A DNA stretch of 64,000 nt from Stagonosporopsis chrysanthemi (GCA_022560025.1 JAFISE010000067.1:62001-126000), one strand, 5' to 3'. Shown: positions 11,643 to 23,706, counted from the stretch's first letter. Notes: generated from the sequence alone by a model not told the origin. A program made the numbers and translations.

Positions 11643-12318
11643 CTACTTGGACTCCTCAGGCGAAAAGTTGATGCTCACACCATTGACGCAGTGGCGCTCA
11701 TCCTTGGGGTTTCCAAACCGCTCACCCTTGAAAATGTGTCCCAGGTGCCCTCCACAGTTGTTGCATACAATCTCAGTCCTCATCATGCCCAGGCCGGGGT
11801 CAGGCTTCTGACCAACAGCATCCGGGAACGCATCCCAGAACGCCGGCCATCCACACCCAGAGTCGAACTTGTGGTTGGCTTTGTAGAGAGGAGCCTCGCA
11901 CCCAGCGCATGTGTAGACGCCGGAGTCAGGGTAGTGCTTGTCCAGCTTGCTGGAGCCGGGCGCCTCCGTGCCCTTCTTGCGGAGCACGCGAAACTGCTCT
12001 GTAGGCGTATCAGCATAAAGCATCTTGGCTCATGATTGATGCAGAAATGCAATACGTACCAGGTGAGAGTTGCGCCTGCCACTCGCCCTCCGGCTTCGAA
12101 ACGGCGTATTTTGTGTTGTCGGCCATGCTGCTGGAAGATCCGAAAAGTGCGCCGAGGAAGGGGATGTTGGGCATAGACCGCTGGAGCGTTACGCGCTGCG
12201 GGCTGTTGTAGAAGGTGCGGCCGAGGGTGCCGGCGGGATTCGTGCGGATGAAGGCGCTGGTGGTGTTGCTGATTGTGTGGAAGGCACGGACGAATTGTGG
12301 AAAGGATGGGAGGCGCAT
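11643..12318 (-). CDS. msrB: Peptide-methionine (R)-S-oxide reductase, MsrB
   Basis: Repairs oxidised protein by reducing methionine-R-sulfoxide. Exons 12318-12060 and 11998-11643 (donor GTACGT, acceptor CCTACAG) join in phase 1 to give 204 aa. The SelR/MsrB domain covers about residues 70-204. Two zinc-binding CxxC pairs (CAGC and CNNC), the substrate block GCGWPAF and the resolving/catalytic block ERHCVNGVSINF are intact, with the catalytic Cys in RHC. The first 50 or so residues are Arg/Ser/Thr-rich and nearly acid-free, as in mitochondrial presequences. A second in-frame ATG (start of MADNTKY) directly precedes the domain and could give a cytosolic form by leaky scanning. Enzyme call is firm; targeting is inferred. 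Confidence 0.94.
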
Positions 12319-14592
12319 GTGGTCGAATCTTCAAGTGTGGGAAGGATGTTGGAATGTCAGCGCGACTTCGTCCGCAGACAATGATGCTGATGCTGGTGGC
12401 GCATAGCTCCAGTGGCGGGGAAGGAGCTTTGACAATTGCGTCACCACTCAGGACGCCCATCCCTCACCAACACCTCGGCCGGGCCATTGGTCTGGCTACA
12501 GCTGTAAGCATGTTATAGCGAGTAGCCCTATTCCCGCAACAATTTGAGTAGGTTACAGTTTGCAGAGGCCGCCGAGAGAACTAGTCTTGATGTTGCCTCA
12601 AACCGACACAATCAAGGTGTATGAACAGAAAACCGCGGTAGCACCAATTGCAGCACGGAGCAAATCAAAGATTGGTGAAAGCAAAAACTTCACAGCAGGT
12701 CAAACGCTGTAATATGGATATAGCGCTGAGTACCACAATGGCGTCTGAAACGTCATGCTTCCACTTCAGCTTTGTTTGGTCGAAAGATTGGCGATGTGCA
12801 CTTGAACAGTAGGCGAGCTATGTATAGCCCACCTCGAACGGGATCAGAGGAAGGGTGCCGCTTGTACATGTAGCAAGTTGATTGTTATCGCTAGCACTAC
12901 GGTGTTGTGCCACAAATCTTGAAGCCCATCACCTGCCGATTGTTCTTACCCGACGTGACACCGTCGACGTTTTGTCGAACGAACCAGAACAGATGGGCGG
13001 TGGCGCTTCGAGCGTCACTTGGGCTGGCTGCGTGCTCCCGCTTCCTGCCCTTTTGCCCACCTTTGTGGAGACGGGGTAGACTGAGCGCTGAGCTGGCGCC
13101 ACTCAACGTTTTGGCGACTGCGTTACGGACCGTCTTTTCTCTGCGCCAAGTATTTGACATTCCAGCCCTGCTTTGCCGCTATCCGCAGCGCAAACAAACG
13201 CAGTATCCGCCCACAGCGCACCGCGCAAGACTCAGGAGAGGTATGCGCGTATTTCCCATGATGTGGCGAGCACCTGTTTGTCGACGACCGCGCCGACATC
13301 ATCCTATTCATGATTAGGAACGAGATGAAGGGGCAGCCCATGAAGCGGGGCCCTGACTCGTTACTCTTGGCAGGTACAGATCTGGAGCTTGGCACACTGC
13401 TGCCTGGTCTGGACTTTTCACTATCACAGCAATCTCCACCCCGTCAAGCTTATCGTAGCTTGTCCTTCCACAGGCTCGTGTGGCGATGCTCCACTCGTGT
13501 TCAACCCGCATGCAGCGCGGGGTGCAGAGCACGCTTGTTGAGACCTCGAAAGCCATCCTCTCAACGGCACAACCGTCTGGTGGCTTCTCGCGCGACCGCG
13601 AAACTCGACGTTGACAGCAAGATACTTGCAAAGAAGCTTAAAATTAAACCCATGTGCTGCTCATTTTGATCCTGGTGGACCTTCCGATATCACCCACGCC
13701 TCGACGCGACTCAGGCGATCCTCCTTTTCGAAAATCTTCGGTAGCCTGCTAGTGATCCGTGTCGGGTCAATAATCGCCGCAAGAGCTAGGAGAATTTGGA
13801 CATCATGAATCCCACAACCCCACTGTTTCGATATCTGCGCATCAATCGTCGTGAAATGAGCCCGACTTTCTGGGGCTTAGCTCATGTTTACACTCGATAC
13901 GCTGACCGCATCTTGACAGCGGTCAGTCAAGGTACCCGTTCAAACCGCTCACAGCCAAGCCTTTTCTCGAAACACGCCAAGATGGCTTGACATGTTCCGC
14001 AGATCAGGCAGCGCGGTGAGATATTTCCGCAGTCTGGTTCCATTGGAGGAGAATCTCAAAACAGCCTGGTGAAACAGTCGTTTGCCCTACCGTGTCGACA
14101 CTACAGTGTCGGAACAGGGCGCGAAGATTGAAGGAGGCATGACAGAGAAGCATCCAGCAACATTAAGCTCTTGGCCACACTGGTAAAGAAATGACCCAGG
14201 AGAGGTGTCTCGGCCAGGTCGTGGAGCGGATGACCCACACTGCTCTTGGCTCATGCTTCTACCCTGAGCACGAGTGTTTTGTGGTTTCAGCCCTGACCTG
14301 CTGTGCCTTACCGCAGTGTAGCGTCGGCCTGTCATTCTGCATGCAGCGCTAGTCTACCGCTCATGGGCGCCACCAGATCCTACAGCCTCGATGCAATGGC
14401 AGCGTTACCGAGTATAAAGGTCGTAAGGTCCGCATCGTTTGAAGAGCAGTTCATTCTCTCTCTACAGTACAGTCTTTCGTTTGCTTGAAGCAACCCACTC
14501 TCTTTACACACTCGCTACTTTTCTTCTTACTATATATACTTACCAACAAGTTTCACTTTCGACTTTCAAAGTATCACCAACCAACCAACAAC
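12319..14592. other. Long intergenic region with pectate lyase promoter
   Basis: No reading frame here shows a recognisable domain or splice structure. The right end contains TATAAAGG at 14413-14420, 180 bases before the pectate lyase ATG, then a T/C-rich leader with a second TATA-like stretch at about 14529-14540. The rest is unassigned. Confidence 0.5.
14413..14420 (+). promoter_or_regulatory. TATA box of the pectate lyase gene
   Basis: TATAAAGG, followed by a pyrimidine-rich stretch and a leader of about 140 bases to the ATG. The position fits a highly induced secreted-enzyme gene. Prediction only. Confidence 0.55.
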
Positions 14593-15411
14593 ATGAAGTT
14601 CACCATCCTCGCCGCTGTCGCCGCCTTCGTGGCCCCCATCGCCGCTGGTCCTGCCGTTGCCGCCCCTGCCGAGGCTTTCGCCATGCAGAAGCGCGCTTCC
14701 ATCCCCATCCCCGCCTCCAAGGGCTCTGTCACCTACAAGAAGGCCCAGAGCGTCTCTGGCACCTTCGACGGTGGTCTTAAGACCTACGGCCGTGGCAAGT
14801 CCTGCACCGGTCAGTCTGAGGGTGGCGACGCTGACGCCGTCTTCATCCTTGAGAACGGCGCCACCTTGAAGAACGCCATCATCGGAAAGGGTAAGTTACT
14901 ACACTCAGCTTGCCGCAGCTCTAGCTAACAATTTATAGACCAGATCGAGGGTGTCCACTGCAAGGGTGCCTGCACCATCGAGAACGTCTGGTGGGTCGAC
15001 GTCTGCGAGGACGCTCTCTCCCTCAAGGGTGACGGCAACGCTCTCGTCAAGGGCGGAGGTGCCCAGGCTGCCTCCGACAAGGTCATCCAGCAGAACGGCA
15101 AGGGAACTGTCACCATCGACGGTTTCCAGGTCTCCGACTTCGGCAAGCTCTACCGTGCTTGCGGTAACTGCAAGAACTCTGTCTCCCGCTCCGTTGTCAT
15201 TAAGAACGTCAAGGCCAAGAACGGCAAGCTCCTCGCTGGTATCAACCGCAACTTCGGTGGAACCGCCACCATCACCGGCACCTGCGCTACCTCCGTCAAG
15301 GCCATCTGCGAGGAGTTCCAGGGCACCACCCCCGGCAACGAGCCCAAGTCTGTCGGCAAGGGCCCCTCCAGCCAGTGCAAGTACACCGAGTCCGCCATTA
15401 AGGCTTGCTAG
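14593..15411 (+). CDS. Pectate lyase, polysaccharide lyase family 3
   Basis: Secreted enzyme cleaving de-esterified pectin by beta-elimination, calcium dependent. Exons 14593-14890 and 14939-15411 (donor GTAAGT, GCTAAC branch site, acceptor TATAG) join in phase 1; 256 aa, usual for PL3. A signal peptide (about 1-20) is followed by a short pro-like segment ending in KR. PL3 hallmarks: [34 protein letters not shown](V)[16 protein letters not shown] and many paired cysteines, giving a short right-handed beta-helix. The acidic calcium-binding cluster around VCEDALS is intact. Codon use is strongly C-biased, as in highly expressed fungal genes. PL3 enzymes are typical of necrotrophic plant pathogens and saprobes. 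Confidence 0.96.
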
Positions 15412-16960
15412 ACGGTTACTTCACCCTCTTCGGTACACTCGTCGGAAGACACGCGCAATGGGATCACAGACGCTTGATGCAGCATGGTACGATTTGATGC
15501 ATTCGATACATTGGAAGCTTTGAAAGCGGATTCTTGTTTATATATATATATTTTGTAACTCAATAAAGGCGCATGCCGTGCATGTAATACTTCATTAACT
15601 CAACATTTTTCTGCTAGTGCGTGCTGTTTGATTGTGTGCAAAAATCTGCAAAAGAATGATCCTGAGCGTGAATCGCTCTGTTGCTGCTTCCAACACCATG
15701 ACAAGATGACAACACTCACGCAGTGCAACACGATACTCGTCCCTCGTATTGACAGAACATGATTTGCAAGAACGTCGAGGCAATTGAACGTTCTGCTATC
15801 GTTGCGAAGAGCGCCCGTACCAAGCCGCCACCAAGCCGCCAACCGCGCATGCGCCTTCGCAAGCCACAGTGGCTGAAGAAGTACCTGTGTGGACAGTGCA
15901 TGCCTCTACTTCACCTCGCTTCTTGGCAGCCTACCTCTCCCCTCTCCAACACACACAGTTGCTATGATCCTCCTGAATCTCCGCTCCTCCAGCCCACCGC
16001 ACGGTCCTGCGACCTCCCAGTACCTCTCAATCACCATAGCACTGCTTACGCTAAGTTCCAAACAGCGGAACCCAATACCTTAACGTATTCAATCACTGCC
16101 CAACACCAAGCGCTACAGCAGCGCGAAGCTCTTCTACATATAGTCACGCATCCCCACCCGTCGTCCAAATAACCTCTGCCGCCCCACCCGAGCGCCCCCA
16201 TCCAAATCCATGTCCATATCCCCCATCGTCTCACTAGGTAGCCGTGATCCGACTGAAGGACCCACGAGCCCCCTCCGCTCCCGCTGAGAGGAACAGGGTG
16301 CACGGGAACGAAAAGTTCTGAAACACGGCCGCGTGAAGGTAGGCTGTCAGTGTAGGGTCCGGCGAGGCGGAAACGGGGATGGGCATTGTTACCCGGTGGG
16401 AATGCACGGACGAGAGACTTCTGCTGCGGGAGAGCATGAGGGTGGAGCGGAGCGGAGGGGCAAGGCGGGAGGTGGTGCTGGATCACGGCTTACTGGGCTC
16501 AGGCGTAGCAACGTTGCTTACCGGATGGCGTGCTCAGGCGTCGCGCATGCGGCCATTGCGACATCTCCTATCAAGAATGGCTGATGCGCACCCCCGACTG
16601 CCATCGCGCGCAACTCACGCCCGCGCAGGAGACATGCAACAGCACATAACATCTTGCATTCAGCACAATCGCAGACTAACGCTGTTAACTAGATCCGGCA
16701 CCCGCACTACGATACGCTACTGCCGTCTTTACCGGACGCGAGATCATGTACCAGGTTGCCGTATTGCCGAACAAGGCGGCGCTCTGTGCTCCTCCGCGGC
16801 AGGCCAACGCGTCTAGAACCCAGCACACATCGCGCTCAACGCAGCGGAGCGGAGCGGGAATTCATGTGTTTGATTAAACGCGGAAAATAAAACCCCCTCG
16901 CTGGTCCACACTCCCGTCAATTTGTGCTTCTAAATCCCCCATAACCCCCCGGCCTCAGAC
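15412..16960. other. Intergenic
   Basis: An AT-rich 3' flank of the pectate lyase gene (TATATATATATT about 15540, AATAAA-like CAATAAAGG about 15561) is followed by sequence with no supported gene. Confidence 0.5.
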
Positions 16961-17362
16961 TCACGTGTCAAACTGTCGACGTCAGCTTCATTCAAAATAC
17001 CAACTAAATTCGCAATCGAGACTTACCTCCCACTTCTTGTACCCTGTATTTCTGTCGTTCGACTTTGGCGCCGCGCGGCTCGCCATCTTCGGTTCATGGT
17101 TCTTCACATACTCCTGCGCTAGCGCCGCGCACACTTTCTTGTGGGTTTTGAAATGCGCTTTCTGGCAGTCCTTGCCACAGTACGGTGTTGTGTGGCACTT
17201 ATTGCAGGGTTTGAGAGTTGTGTCTGTTTTTCCGCATTGGGCACAGGGCTCTGGGGCTGCGCTTGATGAGGCGGTTGGCTGGGGCTCTACGAGGGTGTTA
17301 GAGGGGGAAAGGGTGTGGTAAGCGGCGTGCGAAGTACCAGCTGAGGGGTTGGGGTCGGTCAT
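16961..17362 (-). CDS. Small MYND-type zinc-finger protein
   Basis: A small protein, probably a protein-protein adaptor. Exons 17362-17027 and 16972-16961: donor GAG/GTAAGT is strong, a GCTGAC branch site and GACAG acceptor follow, and the last exon encodes only FDT plus stop. Predicted length 115 aa. After a disordered Pro/Ser-rich N-terminus (1-40), the MYND finger runs C-x2-C, C-x2-C, YCGKDCQ and HKKVC. The C-terminal tail is basic. I chose the ATG in front of TDPNPS; a longer in-frame start upstream lies in what looks like leader. No catalytic domain is attached, unlike SMYD-type proteins. Partner unknown. Confidence 0.8.
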
Positions 17363-18009
17363 TTTTGGGTGTCTTGTAGATGATGTCTGAGTTTGTGACC
17401 GAAACTGAATTACTGGCTCACGTGAGCAAACGTTCAAGGTGCTTGTTGTGCTTTGGCTGCTGGCTTTCACGATTTTGCAAATGCAGGGATGCTGGGCTAG
17501 CCGAATGCGCTATACTGTATTGGGAATATATGCTAAATTTGTAGATGTGGCGGGAGCCCTGCAGCGGCAGCTCAATGTTCTCGATACCGCGACACCTGCT
17601 CGAACGCCAAAGACTGCAGCAGTGCAGCTGCTAGGCTAGAAACTAGTCCCTGAACGCTGTCCTTGATGCAGCGCGCTCGCCACGTGGGCGCACCGTCGCC
17701 ACATCCCGCAGCACGGTGGTGGACCGGCGAAAACCCTGACGCTTCAACACCAGAAAAGAGAGTGTAAAGTCTCTTCATGAGACCATGCTTGGAAGGTACT
17801 TCTCAGAAATTCGGGCAATTTTCTCCGCTAGCTACTACATCTGCAGTACTCTTATCTAGATGATCCACTTTTAAGCATCAAATATGACGTGGCGGCAAAA
17901 AGCCCCGCTGGAGTAGGACGTGGTATACCTACAAAGCCTATGCCGTCTGTTCATACTCCCGCGACCTTTGAATTTATCTTGCTGCACTCCATTCTGCAGG
18001 ATCTTCAAG
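17363..18009. promoter_or_regulatory. Divergent intergenic region, MYND gene and MFS exporter
   Basis: These 647 bases lie between two genes pointing away from each other and should carry both promoters. No specific operator was recognised. Confidence 0.4.
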
Positions 18010-19869
18010 ATGTCTACCCAGACCGCTCTTGAGCTCACCACCACGACCAGCGAGCGCCGCCGCTCCTTCCTCGTATCCCATTCCCCAGACGGGCAAACCC
18101 CTATCTCCACCCCAAAAGCCGCCAGCATCTCCGCCCGCTCCTCCTACTTCCCCGACTTGCCCGGCGGCCCAGGTGGCGGCAAAAAAGTCGGCTTCTCAGA
18201 CCTGCCTCCCACCAGCACTTTCGCCTCGACGCCCGCAGGTGCGCAGACACCCGCTGGCGCATCAACTCCCGGATGGACGACGCCAGGCACCCAGACGCCC
18301 GGCGCGGGCTGGACGAGTCCCACGGGCGCCGCGACACCCGGATGGGCGACCCCCAAGTCGGCGCAGCTGCGCCCGTTGATGTTTCCAGAGACAGCGTATC
18401 CGGATATTGGGTCAATGCACACGTGGCAGGGCGTGTTGGTGCTAACCATCACGTGCGGCGCGCAGTTGATGGATAATGTGTTCATGACTGCGGTGAATTT
18501 GTCGCTGCCGGAGGTGCAGGCTGAGTTCGGCGTTGGGGCCGGGGATCTGCAGTGGTTACTGAGTGCGTATACGCTTACGTTTGGAGGATTTTTGCTCTTC
18601 TCAGGGGTCCTAGCGGATCGTTATGGACGGAGGTTCATCTTCAGTCTGGGCATGATTTGGCTCTCAGTTTGGACGCTGGCCAATGGCTTTGCGACGAGTT
18701 TCATCCAGATTGCTATCTTTCGCGCTTTACAGGGTGTGGGGGCTGCGATGACGGTGCCGTCTGCGATTGGGATCATCAGCTCGTATTTTGTTGCCAGCGA
18801 GAGAGTTGTTGCGCTTACCTTTTTCGGCGCGAGTGGTGCTATTGGGTTCTGTGCGGGTCTACTGTTTGGTGGCTTCGTGACGGAAGCCCTGGGCTGGCGC
18901 TACATTTTCCGTATCGCGGTCGCAGTGACAGTACCATTAGGTCTCATAGGTTGCTTCTGCCTCCCCAAAGACCGCCGTGAGGGCAGCGCAAAGCCGAGTC
19001 TTGACTTTCTCGGCGCCGGACTGTCGACCTCAGGCCTGATCCTGCTCTCCTTCGTCCTGTCAAGCGGCGGCGAGTACGGCTGGAACAAAGCCTTCATCAT
19101 CGCTCTACTCGTCATCTCGGTCATTATGCTCGGCGTCTTCACGTACGTCGAGAAGAAAGTACGAAACCCCATCATGCCGATGTCGCTCTGGAAGATCAAA
19201 AACTTCGCAGCGCTATGGATCACGGGCTTTGTTGTGTACGGCGCGTATCAGACCGTCATCTACTACGTTGTCCTGCAAGCTCAGGAGGTTGCAAAGCTCT
19301 CAGCCGGTGCAACAGCACTGCGGTTTCTGCCCATGGGCGCGGCAGGATTTTTGACAAACATGGTACTGGCGAAGTGGATGAAATACATGGACATCCGGTA
19401 CCTGATGACGCTGGGCATGGTCACGACACTGATCTCGCCCGTTCCTGCGAGTCTGATGCCGGCAGACGATCCCAACTTGTAAGTCGAAACTCTAGATCGC
19501 AACCATTCGCACTTTACTGATAGTTTCAATAGTTGGCGATATATCCTGCCCACATCCATCATGGTCGTCGTTGGTGTCAGTATCTGCTACATTTGCATCA
19601 CGAACATTATGCTTGAGTCTGTGCCGACAAACGTCAAGTCGCTGTGTGGCGGGCTCGTCAATACAGCATTCCAAATTGGAAGTGGAGTGAGTCTCGCACT
19701 CGCTGCAGCTGTTGTCAATGCAGTCGACATCAAGAAGGGGCATACAGTGGCCAAACAGTATCAGACAGGATTGTTCTGTTGCATCGGACTTGCGCTTTTG
19801 GGCCTTTTGGTGTCACTAAGTGGAATGAGGGGATTGCGAAGAGAGCTTGGTGGCGCCCAGGTACATTAG
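18010..19869 (+). CDS. MFS drug/toxin exporter, DHA2-like
   Basis: Probable proton-driven efflux pump in the plasma membrane. Exons 18010-19478 and 19533-19869 (donor GTAAGT, acceptor CAATAG) join in phase 2 to give 601 aa. The first 135 residues are hydrophilic and contain a TP-rich repeat-like stretch (TPAGAQTPAGASTPGW and similar). The membrane part opens with an MDNVFMTAVNLSLPEVQ-like helix, then LADRYGRRFIF (motif A) and the G-rich motif C region. Length and the number of hydrophobic stretches fit the 14-TM drug:H+ antiporter group. The ATG follows the phrase ATCTTCAAG; an in-frame upstream extension looks non-coding. Substrate unknown and no biosynthetic cluster adjoins it. Confidence 0.88.
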
Positions 19870-20062
19870 GTTTATTCGCAGGAATGTGTGCTGGAGAGTA
19901 AAACTCTCAAGCACATGAATACATATGGCATTACCACTCACTCTTCTATGTTCGCATCTGGTGTGATCTGCCCTGTGGCTTTGCGTGCCAAGCGCCGTTC
20001 TCTGCCGTCGTGTCTTGTCGCACCCCAAACTTCACGAGCTCGTTCGTCTAACGTATGTTATA

Positions 20063-20115
20063 AGCGAGTGACGCGTACAAGCGAGCGACGCACCCCACCA
20101 ACTTTACGCACCTCT
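20063..20115 (+). repeat. Left terminal inverted repeat of element A
   Basis: Begins AGCGAGTGACGCG; matches the reverse complement of 21838-21890 in 51 of 53 positions. Confidence 0.93.
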
Positions 20116-20131
20116 CCTATCTGAATTTATA

Positions 20132-21781
20132 ATGGCTCCACGCAACGTTACTCAATTACTCTCAAATGAAGCAGATGTACAGCTTGCTATCTCATCTATC
20201 AATGCTCAACAAATCCAGGGCAATCGTCCTGCTGCAGCGATGTACAACGTAGCTGAAGCGACGCTCCGTCGCCGACGCGCTGGGATACCTGCCTAACGCG
20301 ATTGCCAACCCAACTCAAGGAAACTTACTAAGGTAGAGGAGGAGGTGATTGTCAGACATATACTTGACTTAGATTCTCGTGGATTCGCGCCTACGTACGA
20401 AGCTATACGTGATATGGCTGATAAACTACTTGCTGCGCGCAGCGCTGGTCAGGTTGGCGTCCACTGGCCGCGCAACTTTGTCAAGCGTACAGACAGTCTT
20501 AAGACACGTTTCAATCGAGCGTACGATAGGCAGCGAGCTCTATGCAAGGATCTAGTCCTGATTAGGAGCTGGTTTGAGCTTGTAGAGGAGACAAAGGCTA
20601 AGTACAGCATCTGCGATGATGACGTCTATAACTTTGACGAGGCTGGCTTTATGATGGGCAAGATCACGACTCAGCTTGTTGTGACAGGATCAGAGAGGAG
20701 AGGCAGGCCAAAGAGCATTCAGCCTGGCGACCGTGAATGGGTGACGGCAATCGCTGCTATCAACGCTGCTGGCTGGTCAGTCCCGCCGTTCATCATCTTC
20801 GCTGGCCAGTATCATCTATCTGCTTAGTACGAGGAAGCAGAGATCCCACGCGACTAGGTGATTGCAGTTAGCAACAATAGCTGGACAAACAACAAGCTAG
20901 GAGTAGAGTGGCTAAAGCACTTTAATGCTTATACAAAGACTCGCATCTTTAGTGTGCGTTGCCTGCTTGTCCTTAACAGCCACGAGAGCTACTACTCTCT
21001 TGAGTTTCAAGAGCTCTGTAAGGAGAACAACATCTACACGCTCTGTATGCTGCCTTACTTATCTTACCTGCTACAGCCGCTTGACGTTGGCTGCTTCTTG
21101 CTGTTGAAGCGCGCGTATAGCTGTGAGGTTGAGAGCTTCATCCGCCACTACATTAATTATATCACCAAGCTTGAGTTCCTGCTAGCCTTTAAGGCAGCGT
21201 ACGATCAATTGTTCACCTTAGCCAACATCTGCTTAGCCTTTTGAGGCGCAGGCCTTGTACCTCTCTAGCCAGATACTGTTCTATCAAAGCTTGACGTGCA
21301 GCTGCGTACGCCTACTCTAGGTGCCCTACTAGAGGCGCTCTGGGAGGCGCGTACGCCAAGCAACATACGCGAACTTAAGGTTCAATCAACCCTGATACGT
21401 GAGCGCGTGCGCTGACATAAGAGCTTATTGCCTGCTTCTATTATTGAAGCGATTGATTAGCTTAAGAAGAGCGCTAAGGTGATGATGCTCTTAGCTAAGT
21501 TAATGCGCAATTGAATTGCTAGCCTTGAGAAGGCTAATAAGGCAGCGTCAGCGCGTAAACAGCGTAAAAAAAAGCGTATACAGCAGCGTAGGGTCTTAAC
21601 AAAGGGAGCTAGAGAGGATCTACTCGCTTAAGGTGAGGCTAATCAGCAGATTGCTCGTGAGCAGTGTCAAGGACGAGAGCGATCAGGCGTGAGCTGCCAG
21701 GCTCTTGCGCGCTGTAAGAAGTGCAGAGAGACTGGACATAACTCTTGTACGTGTAAGAAAGATACTTTAGATACTGCTTAA
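20132..21781 (+). pseudogene. Transposase of element A, RIP-inactivated
   Basis: From ATG at 20132 to TAA at 21779-21781 one frame of 550 codons is kept without any frameshift, but about nine internal stops interrupt it (first near 20294). Recognisable in order: an N-terminal HTH/CENP-B-like region; the first catalytic Asp in YNFDEAGF (20636-20638); the second catalytic position, AAC (Asn) instead of Asp at 20975-20977 in a block that in this family reads D-G-H-x-S; the third Asp in LLQPLDVGCF (21083-21085), giving pogo-like DD35D spacing; and a C-terminal zinc knuckle CKKCRETGHNSC. All stops can come from CAG/CAA/CGA or TGG by C-to-T or G-to-A changes. Non-functional. Confidence 0.92.
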
Positions 21782-21837
21782 TCTACTCTATTAATATCTA
21801 TATATTGTCTTATAAGGTAGTTGAGATATACGCGTGT

Positions 21838-21890
21838 AGAGGTGCGCAAAGTTGGTAGGGTGCGTCGCTCGCTTGTACGCGTCACTCGCT
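21838..21890 (-). repeat. Right terminal inverted repeat of element A
   Basis: Ends CGCGTCACTCGCT, inverted partner of 20063-20115; the two differences are C/T and A/G. Confidence 0.93.
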
Positions 21891-21892
21891 TA

Positions 21893-22103
21893 CCGTGTCC
21901 GTGCACCCAATGCACGGATTCAACCAATGCACGGTATAACCAAACAACGCACCTATTTTGACGCGTAATAACTCTACTACTATGCTAGGAATTAATAATG
22001 CTATTGCAGAGATTTATAATTTAAAGCCTAGTAATAAATTTGTATATACTTAGATTATAAAAAAACACAGTATTAATTACTCTATATTGTTGTGCGTCTA
22101 TTA
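21893..22103 (+). repeat. Left 211-bp inverted repeat of element B
   Basis: Pairs with 23784-23994. Its first 45 bases hold nested short inverted and direct copies of CCGTGCAC / ATGCACGG, possible transposase-binding subsites. About a dozen differences from its partner, all transitions. Confidence 0.9.
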
Positions 22104-22109
22104 ACATAA

Positions 22110-23706
22110 TTAGGTTCTCTAGGTAGTTGCTAATAAGCAGCAGTAGAAGCTTACCCTATAATAAGAATTAGACCTTGTAAAGTATATAAATTTACTTACT
22201 ATATATTACACAATACCTTTACATACTATAGTATATAATTTTGCTTTTACTATTATATAAACTCTTGTCTCTAATAGCTAGGTTATATACTTTCTTAACT
22301 GTTACCTTAACTAGCTTACCTACTAATAAATAATAGGTATAGACTTTAATTGCTATAATACTAAGTCTAAGTATAAGTATAAGCTATACTTTAACTTACT
22401 ATAGTAGAAGATTACTAAATATAATATTAAACCTAAGAATATATACAATATAGATAAAAAGAGCTTTGTAATTAGAGTACTAAGAAAAACAAAGTATATC
22501 TTTAGTAAGTATTAATATAAGAAGAAAGAAGTTTAGTAAGCTTATTAAAATAGCTTGCAAGAGTAAGTAAGCTTACTAGCTTCTATCTATACTAATAAGA
22601 CTACTCTGCTTCTTAGCATTATATTTGTGTTAAAAAACTCTACAATCTAGAGTTATTAGGTAGCTAATATTAAGGTAAGAATATACTAAGTTTATATAGC
22701 TTCTTTATCTTTTAGCTAGACAAATAATAATATTAGATTAGCCTAGCTTAAGCAGGTATTTAACTATTATACTAAGGCAAAGGTATACAGAAGCTATAGG
22801 CTTTTAATAGTAGATAGCTATAGAAGCTACTTAATATAAGACTTTATTAACTACTATAATTAAAATTAGATTATACTAGCTGTATTACTACTTTATAGTA
22901 CCTAGATACTGTAGCTGTTAGATATAGTCTGCTTTAAGCCTCTCTCTTCTGCATATACCTCTAAGCTAGATAACTACCTTTAGAAGACTTAAGGCCTATT
23001 ACTATTAATAAAAGCTAACTTTTTTAGCCTATTCTAGCCTGCCTAAGTATATATATTTAAGAATAAGCTTATATAAAATGCTTTTACTACTACAAAGATA
23101 GACTTATTAAACTCTAATATTATACTTAATAGATTCTGCTATACAATACTTACAAGCTTAGGCTTAGTTACTTCTAGCTTTACTACCTATTCTACAGAAG
23201 ACTAGCTACAAGCTTGTACTATACTATATATAGAAGTAAAGAATCTGTATAGTGCAGGTATATAAAAGCTTAGCTAAACTATCTACTACCTATTAACTTA
23301 GGTAAAGCTCCTTTATAGTAAACTTAATAGCCTAAGGCAGAAGCTATACCTAAAGTAAAAGTAGTAGAAGTAACCTAGTAGGCAATTAGACTTATAACAG
23401 TATTAAGAGTACTATAGCAGAGTAATAGTGTAGTCTCTTTAGTCTATTTAAGAAGCACAGGTTTAAATAGCTGTTAATAAAAAGAATAAAGAAGAGGAAG
23501 AGTAAAAAAAAGCAGAGATAAGAGAGTTAGCAGCTGCTAATAAGCTATACAAAGAGAAGATTAAAGAAGAAAAGTATTAATAGTAGGTAAGAGAAAAGAA
23601 AGAGTATATAAAGATAAAGGCAGAAGAATATTAAGTAATAGATGTCTAGAAAGCTGCTAGAGCTGCTGCTAAACAAGCTAACAACGCTGCAAAAGCTATA
23701 TAATAG
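22110..23706 (+). pseudogene. Transposase remnant of element B, heavily RIP-mutated
   Basis: No intact frame remains, but reading through stops shows family blocks: NIYNIDKKSFVIRVL (usual form YNxDEKGF; Asp at 22453-22455), LLIVDSYRSYL (second Asp at 22813-22815, where G and H of the DGH block became S and Y), and LQLLDIVCFKPL (third Asp at 22921-22923). The three Asp codons are in the same frame and DD35D-spaced, so damage is by substitution only. A Lys/Glu/Ala-rich C-terminal helix (about 23470-23700) follows, as in related transposases. Every changed residue noted is explained by C-to-T/G-to-A. Boundaries approximate. Confidence 0.85.

Larger units (their letters stand above)
20061..21892 (+). 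mobile_element. Pogo/Fot1-like DNA transposon A, TA target site
   Basis: The element proper is 20063-21890 (1,828 bp), flanked by TA at 20061-20062 and 21891-21892, as expected of Tc1/mariner-superfamily insertion. Terminal inverted repeats are 53 bp (20063-20115 and 21838-21890) with two mismatches, both transitions. The interior is one transposase pseudogene on the plus strand. Its right TA is also the left TA of element B. Confidence 0.93.

Noticed and set aside
12907..13669. Overlapping plus frames upstream of the pectate lyase gene
   Set aside because: No domains, no splice structure, overlapping minus frames equally open.
14951..15523. 190-codon plus frame over pectate lyase exon 2
   Set aside because: Ser/Pro/Arg-rich out-of-frame shadow; PL3 motifs are in the other frame.
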